Origin: Alkalibacterium sp.
GTDB lineage: Bacteria > Bacillota > Bacilli > Lactobacillales > Carnobacteriaceae_A
DNA length: 64,000 nt
Reading direction: 5' to 3'
NCBI GenBank assembly: GCA_020832185.1
Contig: JAFIFE010000018.1
Coordinates: 1 to 64,000, forward strand
Shown here: positions 53,382 to 62,159 of the stretch, piece by piece
How positions within the stretch are numbered: the stretch's first letter is position 1
How the letters are laid out: each line of letters begins with the position of its first letter
Program-made: the position numbers and the translations under genes
Notes under the pieces: model-generated
Database searches by the model: none
Told to the model about the DNA's origin: nothing
Seen by the model: only the letters and a program-made list of their open reading frames with translations

Positions 53382-53650
53382 AGTTTCGGCCTACTCGGTT
53401 ATGGTCAATGTCTGACTTTGCTGAAGCTGCTACCACTTCGGCTCACTCGGTGACTAATCTGATCGACTCTGCTGAAGCTGTTGCCACTTCGGCTTACTCG
53501 GTGACTAATCTGCTCGACTCTGCTGAAGCTGCTGCCACTTCGGTTCACTCGGTGACTAGGCTGCTCGACTCTGCTAAATCTGCGGCCACTTCGGTTTACT
53601 CGATGACTAATCTGCTCGACTCTGCTGAAGCTGCTGCCACTTCTACTCAT
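53382..53650. repeat. tandem repeat, 51-bp unit, four to five copies
   Basis: CCACTTCGG... recurs at 53433, 53484, 53535, 53586 and 53637, exactly 51 bp apart; a degenerate copy (CAGTTTCGGCCTACTCGG) lies one unit earlier. The unit has CCACTTCGGTTCACTCGGTG and GACTCTGCTGAAGCTGCTG. Frames are open on both strands because 51 is a multiple of three, but codon content simply mirrors the repeat and the frames run into recQ in antisense. Non-coding array between the DUF1801 gene and the end of recQ. Confidence 0.95.
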
Positions 53651-53686
53651 CTATTCTCAAAATGGAAGCTACACTTACAGTATAGC

Positions 53687-55468
53687 TTAAACTGTTTCCT
53701 TTTCTTCTGTATAGGCTTTAATGACTTCTATAAATTCATTTCCGTATTTTTCCAATTTTGCTTCTCCAACCCCGTGTACGGAAAGGAAATCCTCGGGTGT
53801 AAGCGGAAAGACTGAGGCCATACTCATTAACGCTTTATCAGTGAATACGACAAATGGCGGCTTGCCGATTTCTGTAGCGATTTCTTTTCGCAAAGCCCTC
53901 AATTGTTCAAACAGATCCTCTTCATATTCTTCGGTAAATGGCTGTTTAGCCTTAACTGTTTCTTTCTGATGTTTGGTCATAAACAACTGGTGACGTGCGT
54001 GAAGCAGGTCGACTGACTTTTCAGTGAATTTCAGTATCGGGTACTGATCTCCTCCTACGTGCAGGAATTGTTCGCTGACCATTAAAGCAATGATGTCTTT
54101 GATCTCTTCATCAGTTGAATCTTTCATAATTCCGTGAGTCGACAATTCATTAAAGCCCTGGCTCTTTATCCGTGCATTCTCTTTTCCTCTTAGTACATCG
54201 GTAATCAAGCCCATTCCGTACTGCTGGTCCATGCGAAAAATACACGACAGTATTTTCTGACAGGACTGAGTGACTTCAACCAGCTCAGTCTCCCCATTGC
54301 AGTTTGAGCAATTGGCACAGGAATCAAATGAAGGATTTTCATCAAAGTAGTCAAGAATCGTTTTGCGCAGACACCGACCCGTTTTACAATATGAAATAAT
54401 CGTATTTAAATTCTTTTTTGCGTGCGGATGGTTTCCCTGTTCAATCAGCAGATTGTTAGTAATAATGTCCTGACTGGAGTAAAATAGGATCGCTTCAGCT
54501 GGAGCCCCATCCCTTCCAGCACGTCCTGCTTCCTGATAGTAACTTTCCATATCTAAAGGCATGTTATAGTGAATGACCCGCCTGACATTGGATTTGTCGA
54601 TTCCCATTCCAAATGCATTAGTTGCTACAATGATCGGTGATTTATCGTATAAAAAATCTTCCTGATATTGTGTCCGTTCAGCTGAAGTTAATCCCGCATG
54701 ATAATACCCGACGTCATAGCCTTTTTTCTTTAATAACGAATGGACGCGTTCAACATTTTTGCGTGTATTACAATAAATAATACTCGATTCCTTGTCTTTT
54801 AACAAATCCAGTAGTTTGACCTGCTTTTTCTTAGGGTGTACGATTGAAAATGTTAAATTCGGACGGTCAAAACTAGCAGTAAATTCATAAGGATTACTCA
54901 ATTCCAGTTTCGCTACGATATCTTCTCTGACTTTTTGAGTGGCCGTTGCCGTAAATGCGGCAAATGGAGGATTCGTTGAACAGTGATCTCTGACTGCTGG
55001 AATCGCCTGGTAACTTGGTCTGAAGTCGTGTCCCCATTGAGAAATACAATGGGCCTCATCAACCGCTATCAAGTTAACCTGCATCTGTCTTAACCGACTT
55101 AAAAAGTACGTATTTTCCAGACGTTCGGGCGAAACATATAGCAGATCAATCTCATTATTCATCGCCTGACGAAGTGTTTCGTTCTGTTCATCTAAAGTCA
55201 GCTGACTAGTTAAAAAACCAGCCTTTACGCCCATTGCCACTAATCCATCTACCTGATCTTTCATTAAAGAAATAAGAGGAGAAATGACTAGAGTGATCCC
55301 TTCCATCTCTATGGCCGGAATCTGATAACAAATCGATTTCCCTCCACCTGTCGGCATGATGCCCATAGCGTCTCGTCCCTTTAAAATGGCTTCGATGATG
55401 GTTTGCTGCCCTGGTCTAAATGACGTATAGCCATAATACTGTTTAAGTGTTTGATTGATTGTGTTCAC
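53687..55468 (-). CDS. recQ: ATP-dependent DNA helicase RecQ
   Basis: 593 residues. Helicase motifs: motif 0 YGYTSFRPGQQTII, GIMPTGGGKSICYQIPA, VDEAHCISQWGHDFRPSY, FTATAT, IVATNAFGMGIDKSNVRRVIHY and QEAGRAGRDGAPAEAI. The RQC zinc site is C...C/CANCSNC (about 380-405), and a C-terminal HRDC domain (about 515-590) follows. 3'-5' helicase for recombination and repair. Its 3' end is about 37 bp from the 51-bp repeat array. Confidence 0.97.
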   Translation of the reverse strand: MNTINQTLKQYYGYTSFRPGQQTIIEAILKGRDAMGIMPTGGGKSICYQIPAIEMEGITLVISPLISLMKDQVDGLVAMGVKAGFLTSQLTLDEQNETLRQAMNNEIDLLYVSPERLENTYFLSRLRQMQVNLIAVDEAHCISQWGHDFRPSYQAIPAVRDHCSTNPPFAAFTATATQKVREDIVAKLELSNPYEFTASFDRPNLTFSIVHPKKKQVKLLDLLKDKESSIIYCNTRKNVERVHSLLKKKGYDVGYYHAGLTSAERTQYQEDFLYDKSPIIVATNAFGMGIDKSNVRRVIHYNMPLDMESYYQEAGRAGRDGAPAEAILFYSSQDIITNNLLIEQGNHPHAKKNLNTIISYCKTGRCLRKTILDYFDENPSFDSCANCSNCNGETELVEVTQSCQKILSCIFRMDQQYGMGLITDVLRGKENARIKSQGFNELSTHGIMKDSTDEEIKDIIALMVSEQFLHVGGDQYPILKFTEKSVDLLHARHQLFMTKHQKETVKAKQPFTEEYEEDLFEQLRALRKEIATEIGKPPFVVFTDKALMSMASVFPLTPEDFLSVHGVGEAKLEKYGNEFIEVIKAYTEEKETV

Positions 55469-55691
55469 TATATCGCTCCTAAATTCTTTCGGGTATGTAC
55501 AGATGTTTTTATTCAGACTGACTCATTTTACCATATTAGAGTTTTCACTAATAGGATGGTTCATCTATTATACTTATTATCCATCTACATATAATCTCAC
55601 GTATAAATAGTCTGAAATGTTATTTTCTATTCGCATAACCTGGTCATAATGGTTATAATTAGCATAATGAAAACGTTCAGGAGGAGTCACA

Positions 55692-56450
55692 ATGCAGAAG
55701 TACCCAGTAGCGGATATTTTAGATGTCTGTGTCGAAGCCGGTAGAGTGATGCTTGAGAACGGCGCAGAAACCTACCGTGTTGAGGATACATTATACCGTA
55801 TCGCCAAAAGTTATAACCTAATTTACATTAATGTATTTGTTGTGCCTACCGCCCTGATTTTAACTGTGCAGGGATCAGACGGTCAGGACCATACGGAGCT
55901 CCTTCGAATGACAGACCGGCAGACGAATCTTGAAAAAGTATCAATGGTGAACGATCTATCGAGACAACTTGCTCAGCGAGCGCTCCCCCCTGCAAAAGTA
56001 AAGGTAAAGTTATTAAATATAAAAAATACGCCCCGTAATTTCAGTCGCTGGCAGAGTAATCTAGCGATTGCATTGGCTTGTGGCGGTTTCCCGTTGCTGT
56101 TCGGTGGAACTTATACTGATATCATCCCGGCAGTAGTAGCCGGTGGACTGGGTCATATAGTATATGAAGCAGTCAATGCCTGGACAAATGTCAGTTTTTT
56201 TGCTGAGATGGTCGCTTCTTTTTTCATAGGATTATTGGCTGTTTTGTTCATTTCATTGGGGTTTGGTCAAGATATCAACATCATTATTATCGCCAGTGTC
56301 ATGTCTCTTGTTCCGGGTATGGCTATTACGAATAGTTTCAGGGACCTGATGGCTGGGCATTTACTAGCAGGCGTCGCTGTACTGGCAAAAGCCTTACTCA
56401 CAGCTGGTGCAATTGGAATCGGCATTGCGATGGTCCTGACTTTTCTATAA
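55692..56450 (+). CDS. threonine/serine exporter ThrE, N-terminal subunit (DUF1212)
   Basis: 252 residues. A cytosolic N-terminal domain (EAGRVMLENGAETYRVEDTLYRIA, TALILTVQGSDG) is followed by five membrane helices from about residue 115, typical of the ThrE N-terminal half. In Firmicutes the exporter is split; the second half is the next gene 21 bp on. Exports threonine or serine by family; the precise substrate is inferred. AGGAGG precedes the ATG, and a TATAAT lies at 55654-55659. Confidence 0.88.
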   Translation: MQKYPVADILDVCVEAGRVMLENGAETYRVEDTLYRIAKSYNLIYINVFVVPTALILTVQGSDGQDHTELLRMTDRQTNLEKVSMVNDLSRQLAQRALPPAKVKVKLLNIKNTPRNFSRWQSNLAIALACGGFPLLFGGTYTDIIPAVVAGGLGHIVYEAVNAWTNVSFFAEMVASFFIGLLAVLFISLGFGQDINIIIIASVMSLVPGMAITNSFRDLMAGHLLAGVAVLAKALLTAGAIGIGIAMVLTFL

Positions 56451-56471
56451 AGATATTAAGGAGACGTCTAT

Positions 56472-56939
56472 ATGAATTTAAACTACTTATCTTATTTTGC
56501 TGCTGCTCTTATCGCTACTTTCGGATTCGGTGTGTTGTATAACGTCCCTACTCGAACCTTGTTTGCCTCCAGTATTTCCGGGGCAGTTGGATGGATTGTC
56601 TATTACTTTTTGGCTTTTGAAATCGAATTGGATCTCTTTGTCGGTGTTGGTGTCGCAGCCTTTTTAGTCGCTTTCTTCAGTCAATGGTACGCTCGTCACT
56701 TCAAGATGCCTGTGATCGTCTTTGCAATCCCCGGTATTATTCCTCTAGTACCTGGTGGTTCAGCCTATAACATGATGCGGGCATTTATTGAAGGCAATCC
56801 GGAGATGGCCTTGATGTTTGCAACCGAAACGTTTCTGATTTCAGGAGCCATTGCAGTCGGGCTTTCAGTTAACAGTGGACTGTTCCAAGTGTTTTCAAAC
56901 CGTGCATTTGGTAAACGGGAGAAACGTTATCTCCCATAG
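56472..56939 (+). CDS. threonine/serine exporter ThrE, C-terminal subunit (DUF3815)
   Basis: 155 residues, four to five helices, with the ThrE_2 motif FKMPVIVFAIPGIIPLVPGGSAYNMMRAFIEGN. Partner of the preceding gene; together they equal one full ThrE. AAGGAG lies before the ATG. Confidence 0.88.
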   Translation: MNLNYLSYFAAALIATFGFGVLYNVPTRTLFASSISGAVGWIVYYFLAFEIELDLFVGVGVAAFLVAFFSQWYARHFKMPVIVFAIPGIIPLVPGGSAYNMMRAFIEGNPEMALMFATETFLISGAIAVGLSVNSGLFQVFSNRAFGKREKRYLP

Positions 56940-57000
56940 TACACTGAAGTTTTAGCCTTTGCGACTAACCCCCTTAGGCACCTGCAGACATGTTCACTAT

Positions 57001-57043
57001 AAAAAACGGAAGTCTCTCTGTTAAGGAGAAACTTCCGTTTTTT
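57001..57043. terminator. bidirectional terminator between thrE pair and M23 hydrolase gene
   Basis: AAAAAACGGAAGT / ACTTCCGTTTTTT with an inner CTC/GAG arm; A- and T-tracts serve both convergent units. Confidence 0.92.
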
Positions 57044-57072
57044 GTTTTCTTCATATTTGTATACTGAATGTC

Positions 57073-58770
57073 TTAATAGCCACTCACATAATTTAATGGG
57101 TTAACTGGTGAACCATTTCGGTGAATCTCAAAGTGTAAGTGTACACCCGTAGAATCTCCTGTTGTTCCCATTGTCCCGATACGCTGTCCTTGAGATACTG
57201 ATTGTCCTCTGGAAACGAGTAGGTTAGGTGTCATGTGAAAATATCTGCTGGAGTATCCTCCACCATGATTAATGTCCACGTAATACCCTAAAGCATTATT
57301 GTATCCGGCAGCTGTTACAGTTCCTGAACGAGTGGCATTGATTGCACCACTGCCTGCAATATCGATTCCACTGTGTAATCTGCGTGTTCTGAATATTGGA
57401 TGTATTCTATAACCAAATGGTGATGTTAAACGACCACTAGCCGGTCTGCTCCATCCAGCATTTGTCTGAGCACCACTATTATTTGAACTTGAGTTATTGC
57501 TTGAAGACGTTTGAGATTCTTGAGCTCTCTTCTCTGCTTCTGCTCTTTGAGCTGCAGCTCTATCTGCCGCTGCTCTTTCTTCGGCCTGACGACGCGCTGC
57601 TGCTTCTGATTCCGCCTGACGTCTGGCTGCTTCACGCTGCTGTGCTGCTGCCTGCTGACGTTGCTCTTCTTCACGCTGACGTGCTGCCGCCTGCTGACGC
57701 TGCTCTTCTTCACGCTGCTGAGCTGCTGATTGTTCTTCATTACGTCGCTGAGACGCTGCTTGTGCTTCAGCTTCTTCGGCCTCTGCTGCTGCACGCTGAC
57801 GCTGTTCGTTTTCGCGATGCTCTGCTGCTGCCTGCTGACGTTCTTCCTCTTCACGACGTTCCTGTGCTTCTATTTCAGCTTGAACTCTTGCTGCTTCAGC
57901 AATTGCCTGACGTTCAGCTTCTTCTTCTGCACGACGACGTTCCTCTTCTTCGCGAATACGCTGTTCTTCCAAACGACGTTCTTCTTCGATTCGTTCTTCT
58001 TCTGTTTCGATTTCAGATGATAATGTCATAGCCTTCTGTGATAAAGCGTATTGTTCACTAATGAAGTTTTCTTTTTCATTTTCGTTCATTTCATACAATT
58101 CAGCTACATGCATGATCTGATCATCCAGATCAACTTGCTGATCAGTTAATTCTTCACGAGTAGCCTGCATTTGCGCCAGGACATTTTCTACTTCTACACG
58201 TTCAACCTGAACTTGTTCTTCAGATTCTTTAACCTGTTTCTGATCACGGATCTGGTCTTCAATAATTGAGCGGTTAGCCGAAACTAACTGGCTGACAACT
58301 CCCACACGGCTGATTAGATCAGAAAGATCTTCAGATGACAGAATAATATGTATGATATTCGTCGGATTCCATTGGGTTTGTGTAGCGCGAGCCTGCTGCA
58401 TTAATTTTTCATCACGTTGTGCGATCAGAACATTTAAATGCTCGATTTCTTCGTTCAAACGTTCGATTTCTTCGTTAGTTCTATCAAGACGGTCACTTTG
58501 CTCGATTAAATCTTCAGTTAACTCGGAAATTCTAATCTGTAATGCCTGGATACTGCTTTCCAGTTCTTGTCTTTCTTCTGCAAGCTGCTGCAATTCTTCA
58601 TCAGTTTCTTTAATGACAGATCCTAATTCACCTGAGCGACTTTCAACTTCCTGTTTTTCCTTTTGCAATTCTTCCAAAACACTCTCAGCTTGTACAGGTG
58701 ATCCTGCAATTGGGAACGATCCTGCTAAAAGGATTGATGTTAAAAATCCAACTGTAAATTTCTTCTTCAA
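57073..58770 (-). CDS. PcsB-like secreted peptidoglycan hydrolase, coiled coil plus M23 peptidase
   Basis: 565 residues. Signal peptide (about 1-28, ending SPVQAES), a long coiled coil (30-255) like the N-terminal domain of PcsB/CwlO-type hydrolases, a low-complexity Glu/Arg/Gln/Ala linker (about 255-420), a Ser/Asn linker, then an M23 (LytM) domain with RLHSGIDIA and HLHFEIHR zinc motifs. An endopeptidase needed for growth and division, usually activated by FtsEX, which is not in view. TTG start with GGAGG eight bases ahead. A perfect WalR box lies upstream. The linker is long for the family. Confidence 0.92.
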   Translation of the reverse strand: MKKKFTVGFLTSILLAGSFPIAGSPVQAESVLEELQKEKQEVESRSGELGSVIKETDEELQQLAEERQELESSIQALQIRISELTEDLIEQSDRLDRTNEEIERLNEEIEHLNVLIAQRDEKLMQQARATQTQWNPTNIIHIILSSEDLSDLISRVGVVSQLVSANRSIIEDQIRDQKQVKESEEQVQVERVEVENVLAQMQATREELTDQQVDLDDQIMHVAELYEMNENEKENFISEQYALSQKAMTLSSEIETEEERIEEERRLEEQRIREEEERRRAEEEAERQAIAEAARVQAEIEAQERREEEERQQAAAEHRENEQRQRAAAEAEEAEAQAASQRRNEEQSAAQQREEEQRQQAAARQREEEQRQQAAAQQREAARRQAESEAAARRQAEERAAADRAAAQRAEAEKRAQESQTSSSNNSSSNNSGAQTNAGWSRPASGRLTSPFGYRIHPIFRTRRLHSGIDIAGSGAINATRSGTVTAAGYNNALGYYVDINHGGGYSSRYFHMTPNLLVSRGQSVSQGQRIGTMGTTGDSTGVHLHFEIHRNGSPVNPLNYVSGY

Positions 58771-58913
58771 AATTCATTCCTCCAAAATTCTCTCTAGTCC
58801 ACAACTTTGTCTGCAGATTATCTTATGCGTTAGATTTTAAGTTTAAATAGTTTCTGTTTAATTGGTGTAAACTTATAATAGCATCTAAAGTATTTTTATT
58901 AAGCTTTTAGGTC
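58771..58913 (-). promoter_or_regulatory. upstream region of the M23 hydrolase gene
   Basis: Minus-strand TATTAT (58880-58875) with a weak CTTAAT -35 at 17 bp, and an about 95-base 5' untranslated stretch ending in GGAGG. Consistent with an activator-dependent promoter. Confidence 0.4.
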
Positions 58914-58930
58914 ATTACAGTTGTATTACA
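58914..58930 (-). promoter_or_regulatory. WalR (YycF) binding site
   Basis: Minus strand TGTAAT-ACAAC-TGTAAT, an exact match to the WalR direct-repeat consensus TGTWAH-N5-TGTWAH, placed upstream of the predicted -35 of the M23 hydrolase gene. Confidence 0.75.
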
Positions 58931-59189
58931 CTTGATTTTAGTCAAATTTTAGACAAATAATCACTTAAATTAGACACAATCTGAACAGTTATAGCTTGCT
59001 TTTTTAGATTTAGATAGGAAAGACGCTCCTAGAGCGCTCTAAAAGGCATGTTGAATAAACTAATGTTGCTTATATTTTTTAATGAATATAAATGCACCCT
59101 GTCCATTATTATTGTCCTCCCCTATTCACAATCTCTCTGTCATCCCGTCCCTTTTCTAAGAGAGATTATTTCATATGGAAACACTAAGT
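58931..59189. other. intergenic region before ndk terminator
   Basis: About 260 bp. It holds the palindrome TAGAGCGCTCTA (59029-59040) and a long-loop inverted repeat AATCTCTCT/AGAGAGATT (about 59129-59168). No gene supported; a 68-codon frame here lacks a proper ribosome site and runs into the ndk terminator. Confidence 0.5.
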
Positions 59190-59240
59190 TAAAAAAACTA
59201 CAGGCAGCCATGACTGAATCATGGCGATCTGCAGTTTTTA
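59190..59240 (-). terminator. ndk terminator
   Basis: Minus-strand ACTGCAG...GCCATGA pairs with TCATGGC...CTGTAGT, then seven T. Confidence 0.9.
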
Positions 59241-59248
59241 TGCGTTTC

Positions 59249-59677
59249 TTATGATACTTGGCACCCATCGGTGACTCCATCAAACCAGAGCGCTATTTCT
59301 CTTTCAGCGCTTTGAGGTGAATCTGATGCATGAACCGTGTTCTGGGTTTTACTGATCCCATATTTTCCTCTGATCGAACATTTATCCGCATTCCTGGGGT
59401 CAGTTGATCCATTTAAATCCCTGACAATTTCTATGCAGTTATCTCCTTCAAGTATCACTGCCACCAGCGGACCACTTGACAGGTAGGAGACTACCTCATC
59501 AAAAAACGGTTTGCCCAACAAACTTTCATAATGCTTTTCCGCTCTATTTCTGGAGCTTGTCATCATCTTCAAATCTATAATAGTCAGCTCTCGCTTTTCA
59601 AACTCCGACAGAATCAAACCAGTCAGTCTGCGCCTCACAGCATCCGGTTTGATCAGGACGAGTACGGATTGAGACAT
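59249..59677 (-). CDS. ndk: nucleoside-diphosphate kinase
   Basis: 142 residues. VLVLIKPDAVRRRLTG, the catalytic histidine in NTVHASDS (His116), and SAEREIALWF are conserved. Transfers the terminal phosphate of ATP to other NDPs. Many Lactobacillales lack ndk, so its presence is of note. It is slightly divergent (for example CSIRGKYGISKTQN in place of GTIRGDFG...GRN). GAGG lies before the ATG. It follows the merR gene by 70 bp on the same strand. Confidence 0.92.
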   Translation of the reverse strand: MSQSVLVLIKPDAVRRRLTGLILSEFEKRELTIIDLKMMTSSRNRAEKHYESLLGKPFFDEVVSYLSSGPLVAVILEGDNCIEIVRDLNGSTDPRNADKCSIRGKYGISKTQNTVHASDSPQSAEREIALWFDGVTDGCQVS

Positions 59678-59747
59678 ATGCGATTCCTCCTTGTGATCGA
59701 CCTTTCAACATATCGGTCTTCTTCTGGAAAACTGTCAGTCCTGTTTC

Positions 59748-60122
59748 TCAAATCATTTTCTGCTCTTTAGCCAGCAACTTCCCTTCGTAATCTTCAATTT
59801 TGTAGTTCAATCTATTTATAACCTGTTCTATTTCTTCTTTTTTCTTTTTCAGCTGTTCTTTTTCTTCTATTAATATCTGTTTTCTTTCTTCGAGCGTCTC
59901 ATCCCCTGATCGAACCAGATCAGCATAGCGTTTCAGAATCTCCAGAGGCAGTCCAGCTGACCTCATACAGGCTATAAAGTCCACCCATTTGAGATCTTCT
60001 TCACTGAACGTTCTAACGCCTGATTCATTTCTAGTGATAGGCGGAAGCAGGTTGATGCTTTCATAATAACGAATCGTCGAAGGACTGATACTCATTTCTT
60101 TTGCGACAGCAGATATATTCAT
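59748..60122 (-). CDS. MerR-family transcriptional regulator
   Basis: 124 residues from the ATG with AAGGAGGAG upstream; an earlier start 14 codons ahead lacks a site. The winged-helix domain ISAVAKEMSISPSTIRYYESINLLPPITRNESGVRTF is followed by a long Lys/Glu coiled coil (about 75-115) for dimerisation. No cysteine pattern for metals; resembles AdhR/aldehyde-type regulators. Last gene of the aldo/keto reductase operon, whose promoter has the 19-bp spacer and dyad typical of MerR control, so it probably regulates this operon and itself. Confidence 0.88.
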   Translation of the reverse strand: MNISAVAKEMSISPSTIRYYESINLLPPITRNESGVRTFSEEDLKWVDFIACMRSAGLPLEILKRYADLVRSGDETLEERKQILIEEKEQLKKKKEEIEQVINRLNYKIEDYEGKLLAKEQKMI

Positions 60123-60189
60123 GTTCTCCTCCTTGATCAGTACTCGATGGCTATGCAGCAGCATAATTTAAATCGTCTGATTCTGTCAG

Positions 60190-61035
60190 TTACCGATCCA
60201 AATTTGAGAATCGTTCGACTATTTCATGTGAGCGATGATCGATGAACAACGTGCTGTTTCTGTCTAAATCAGCTATCCTTTTCAGATCTTCTTGTGACAA
60301 GGTGAAGTCCTGACTGTTGAAATTCTGTTGGATTCGGTCTTTGTGTACAGATTTTGGAATCGCAACGATGTTGTTCTGAGTCAGCCAGCGCAGGATGACC
60401 TGAGCAGCTGTTTTTTTATATTTCTTGCCTATCTCAACTAATAATCCATTATTGAAGATATCCTCTTTTCCTTCAGCAAAAGGAGCCCATGACTCGTGTA
60501 CCACTCCGTACTTTTCCATTATGGCATGGTCTTCCATGCGCTGATTGAACGGATGTGTTTCGATCTGATTGACAGAGGGTACTATTTCATTGTGGATTAT
60601 CAGATCAACCAGTCGGTCCATATGAAAATTACTTACACCGATGGATTTAAGTTTTCCTTTTTTAACCATCTCCTCCATCGCTCTCCAAGACCCGTAGACA
60701 TCTCCGAAAGGCTGGTGGATCAGATAAAGATCAATATAATCCACTTGAAGTTTTTCCAAAGCTTTTTCAATAGCCGCAAGTGTTCTATCATAACCTGTAT
60801 CGTCTATCCAAAGTTTAGTGGTCAGAAAAATATCTTCTCTGGGTATCCCACTTTTTTTGATCGCTCTACCCACTGCTTCTTCATTATTATAAGAACGGGC
60901 TGTATCAATCAGGCGATACCCCGTTTCTAAAGCATCCAGAACTGCCTGTTCACATTCCTTGTCGTCAGGAATTTGGAATACTCCGAAGCCAAGTAAAGGC
61001 ATCTCCAGTCCATTATTCAGTGTGATAGTCTTCAT
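60190..61035 (-). CDS. aldo/keto reductase, 2,5-diketo-gluconate reductase type
   Basis: 281 residues. Catalytic tetrad in LIDTARSYNNEEAVGRA (Asp, Tyr), FLTTKLW (Lys) and DLYLIHQPF (His); IPKSVHKDRIQQNF is the NADPH phosphate site. Reduces small aldehydes and ketones. 27 bp after the other aldo/keto reductase and 67 bp before merR; likely induced by a reactive carbonyl through the MerR protein. Confidence 0.92.
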   Translation of the reverse strand: MKTITLNNGLEMPLLGFGVFQIPDDKECEQAVLDALETGYRLIDTARSYNNEEAVGRAIKKSGIPREDIFLTTKLWIDDTGYDRTLAAIEKALEKLQVDYIDLYLIHQPFGDVYGSWRAMEEMVKKGKLKSIGVSNFHMDRLVDLIIHNEIVPSVNQIETHPFNQRMEDHAIMEKYGVVHESWAPFAEGKEDIFNNGLLVEIGKKYKKTAAQVILRWLTQNNIVAIPKSVHKDRIQQNFNSQDFTLSQEDLKRIADLDRNSTLFIDHRSHEIVERFSNLDR

Positions 61036-61062
61036 TTAATTACTCCTCCTGTTGATTTAATA

Positions 61063-62058
61063 TTAGTTAGACGGTTTGGGTGAAGCCCCTACCACTTCAT
61101 GAGGCACATAGGCTGCTTCAAGGTATTCCATCTCTTCCTGAGATAACCTGATATCAAGAGCAGCGACTGCATCATCCAGATACTTTTCTTTAGTTGCGCC
61201 AATAATCGGTGAGACGACTTGAGGTTTATGCAGCAGCCAGGCCAAAGCAATCTGAGAGCGAGACACGCCCTTTTTCTCAGCGATTTCAGCTGCTCTGTCC
61301 GCAATGATTTTGTCCTGCTCTTCGGTTTTACCGTATTTCATATCCTGGACTTTATCCATCTTAGACCGTTTCGTTTCAACTGACCAGTCACGAGCCAGTC
61401 GCCCGGATGCCAGTGGACTGTATGGTGTGACGGCAATAGTCTGATCTTCACACAATGGCATCATTTCCCGTTCCTCTTCACGGTACAACAGATTATAATG
61501 ATTCTGCATGGAGACGAATTTAGTCCAGCCATTTTTCTCAGCTACATGCTGCGCTTTCTGGAATTGCCACGCATACATTGCTGATGCCCCTATATATCTG
61601 ACCTTCCCGGATTTAACGACATCATGAAGGGCCTCCATCGTTTCTTCTATAGGCGTATTGTAGTCCCATCGGTGAATAATGTACAGATCGACATAATCCA
61701 TTTCCAGACGTTCAAGCGACTGCTCGATTTCATGCATGATTGCTTTTCTGGATAATCCCCCGCTGTTCGGTCTGTCTTTCATTGTTCCGTGGACTTTGGT
61801 TGCCACTACGATATCTTCGCGTTCCGCAAACTCATTCAGCGCCTTCCCCAAGATGCGTTCACTTTCTCCTTTTGAGTAGATATTCGCTGTATCAAAGAAA
61901 TTGATACCCAAATCGAGCGCTTTTCTGATAATTCTGCGACTGTCTTCTTCCCTCAGTACCCAATCGTGTATCCAGTTATCCGGGTGCCCAAAACTCATTG
62001 CGCCCAGACAAATCGGTGTCACGTCCATACCGGTATTGCCGAATTTAACTGTTTTCAT
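61063..62058 (-). CDS. aldo/keto reductase, YhdN/Tas-like
   Basis: 331 residues. NFFDTANIYSKGESERILG (Asp, Tyr), VVATKVHG (Lys), LYIIHRWD (His), and the cofactor end SPIIGATKEKYLDDAV. NADPH-dependent reduction of aldehydes such as methylglyoxal by family. First gene of the MerR-controlled operon; GGAG lies ahead of the ATG. Confidence 0.92.
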   Translation of the reverse strand: MKTVKFGNTGMDVTPICLGAMSFGHPDNWIHDWVLREEDSRRIIRKALDLGINFFDTANIYSKGESERILGKALNEFAEREDIVVATKVHGTMKDRPNSGGLSRKAIMHEIEQSLERLEMDYVDLYIIHRWDYNTPIEETMEALHDVVKSGKVRYIGASAMYAWQFQKAQHVAEKNGWTKFVSMQNHYNLLYREEEREMMPLCEDQTIAVTPYSPLASGRLARDWSVETKRSKMDKVQDMKYGKTEEQDKIIADRAAEIAEKKGVSRSQIALAWLLHKPQVVSPIIGATKEKYLDDAVAALDIRLSQEEMEYLEAAYVPHEVVGASPKPSN

Positions 62059-62092
62059 ATAGTGTACTCTCCTTCTTTGATTTGATACGTTA

Positions 62093-62123
62093 ACTTTACC
62101 ACTTAAAGTCAGGTTTAAGTCAA
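62093..62123 (-). promoter_or_regulatory. MerR-type promoter of the aldo/keto reductase operon
   Basis: TTGACT (62123-62118) and TAAAGT (62098-62093) are 19 bp apart, too long for normal recognition, and the dyad CTTAAA-N6-TTTAAG (62102-62119) fills the spacer. This is the classic architecture where a MerR protein twists the DNA to activate. Confidence 0.88.
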
Positions 62124-62159
62124 AGGAAACTTTATCTATTTAGATTTATTTAACTTTTT

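Noticed and set aside
53405-53815. Open frames on both strands across the 53-kb repeat
   Set aside because: Same multiple-of-three effect; the plus-strand frame continues into antisense of recQ and the minus-strand one has no ribosome site.
55665-55681. Possible CcpA (cre) site TGAAAACGTTCA before the thrE pair
   Set aside because: The right half does not match the cre consensus and the sequence runs into the Shine-Dalgarno.
57462-58031. 189-codon plus-strand frame opposite the M23 hydrolase gene
   Set aside because: Leu-rich antisense image of the Glu/Arg/Gln/Ala linker; no ribosome site.
59048-59254. 68-codon plus-strand frame between the M23 gene and ndk
   Set aside because: The ribosome site is one base from the ATG and the frame runs through the ndk terminator.
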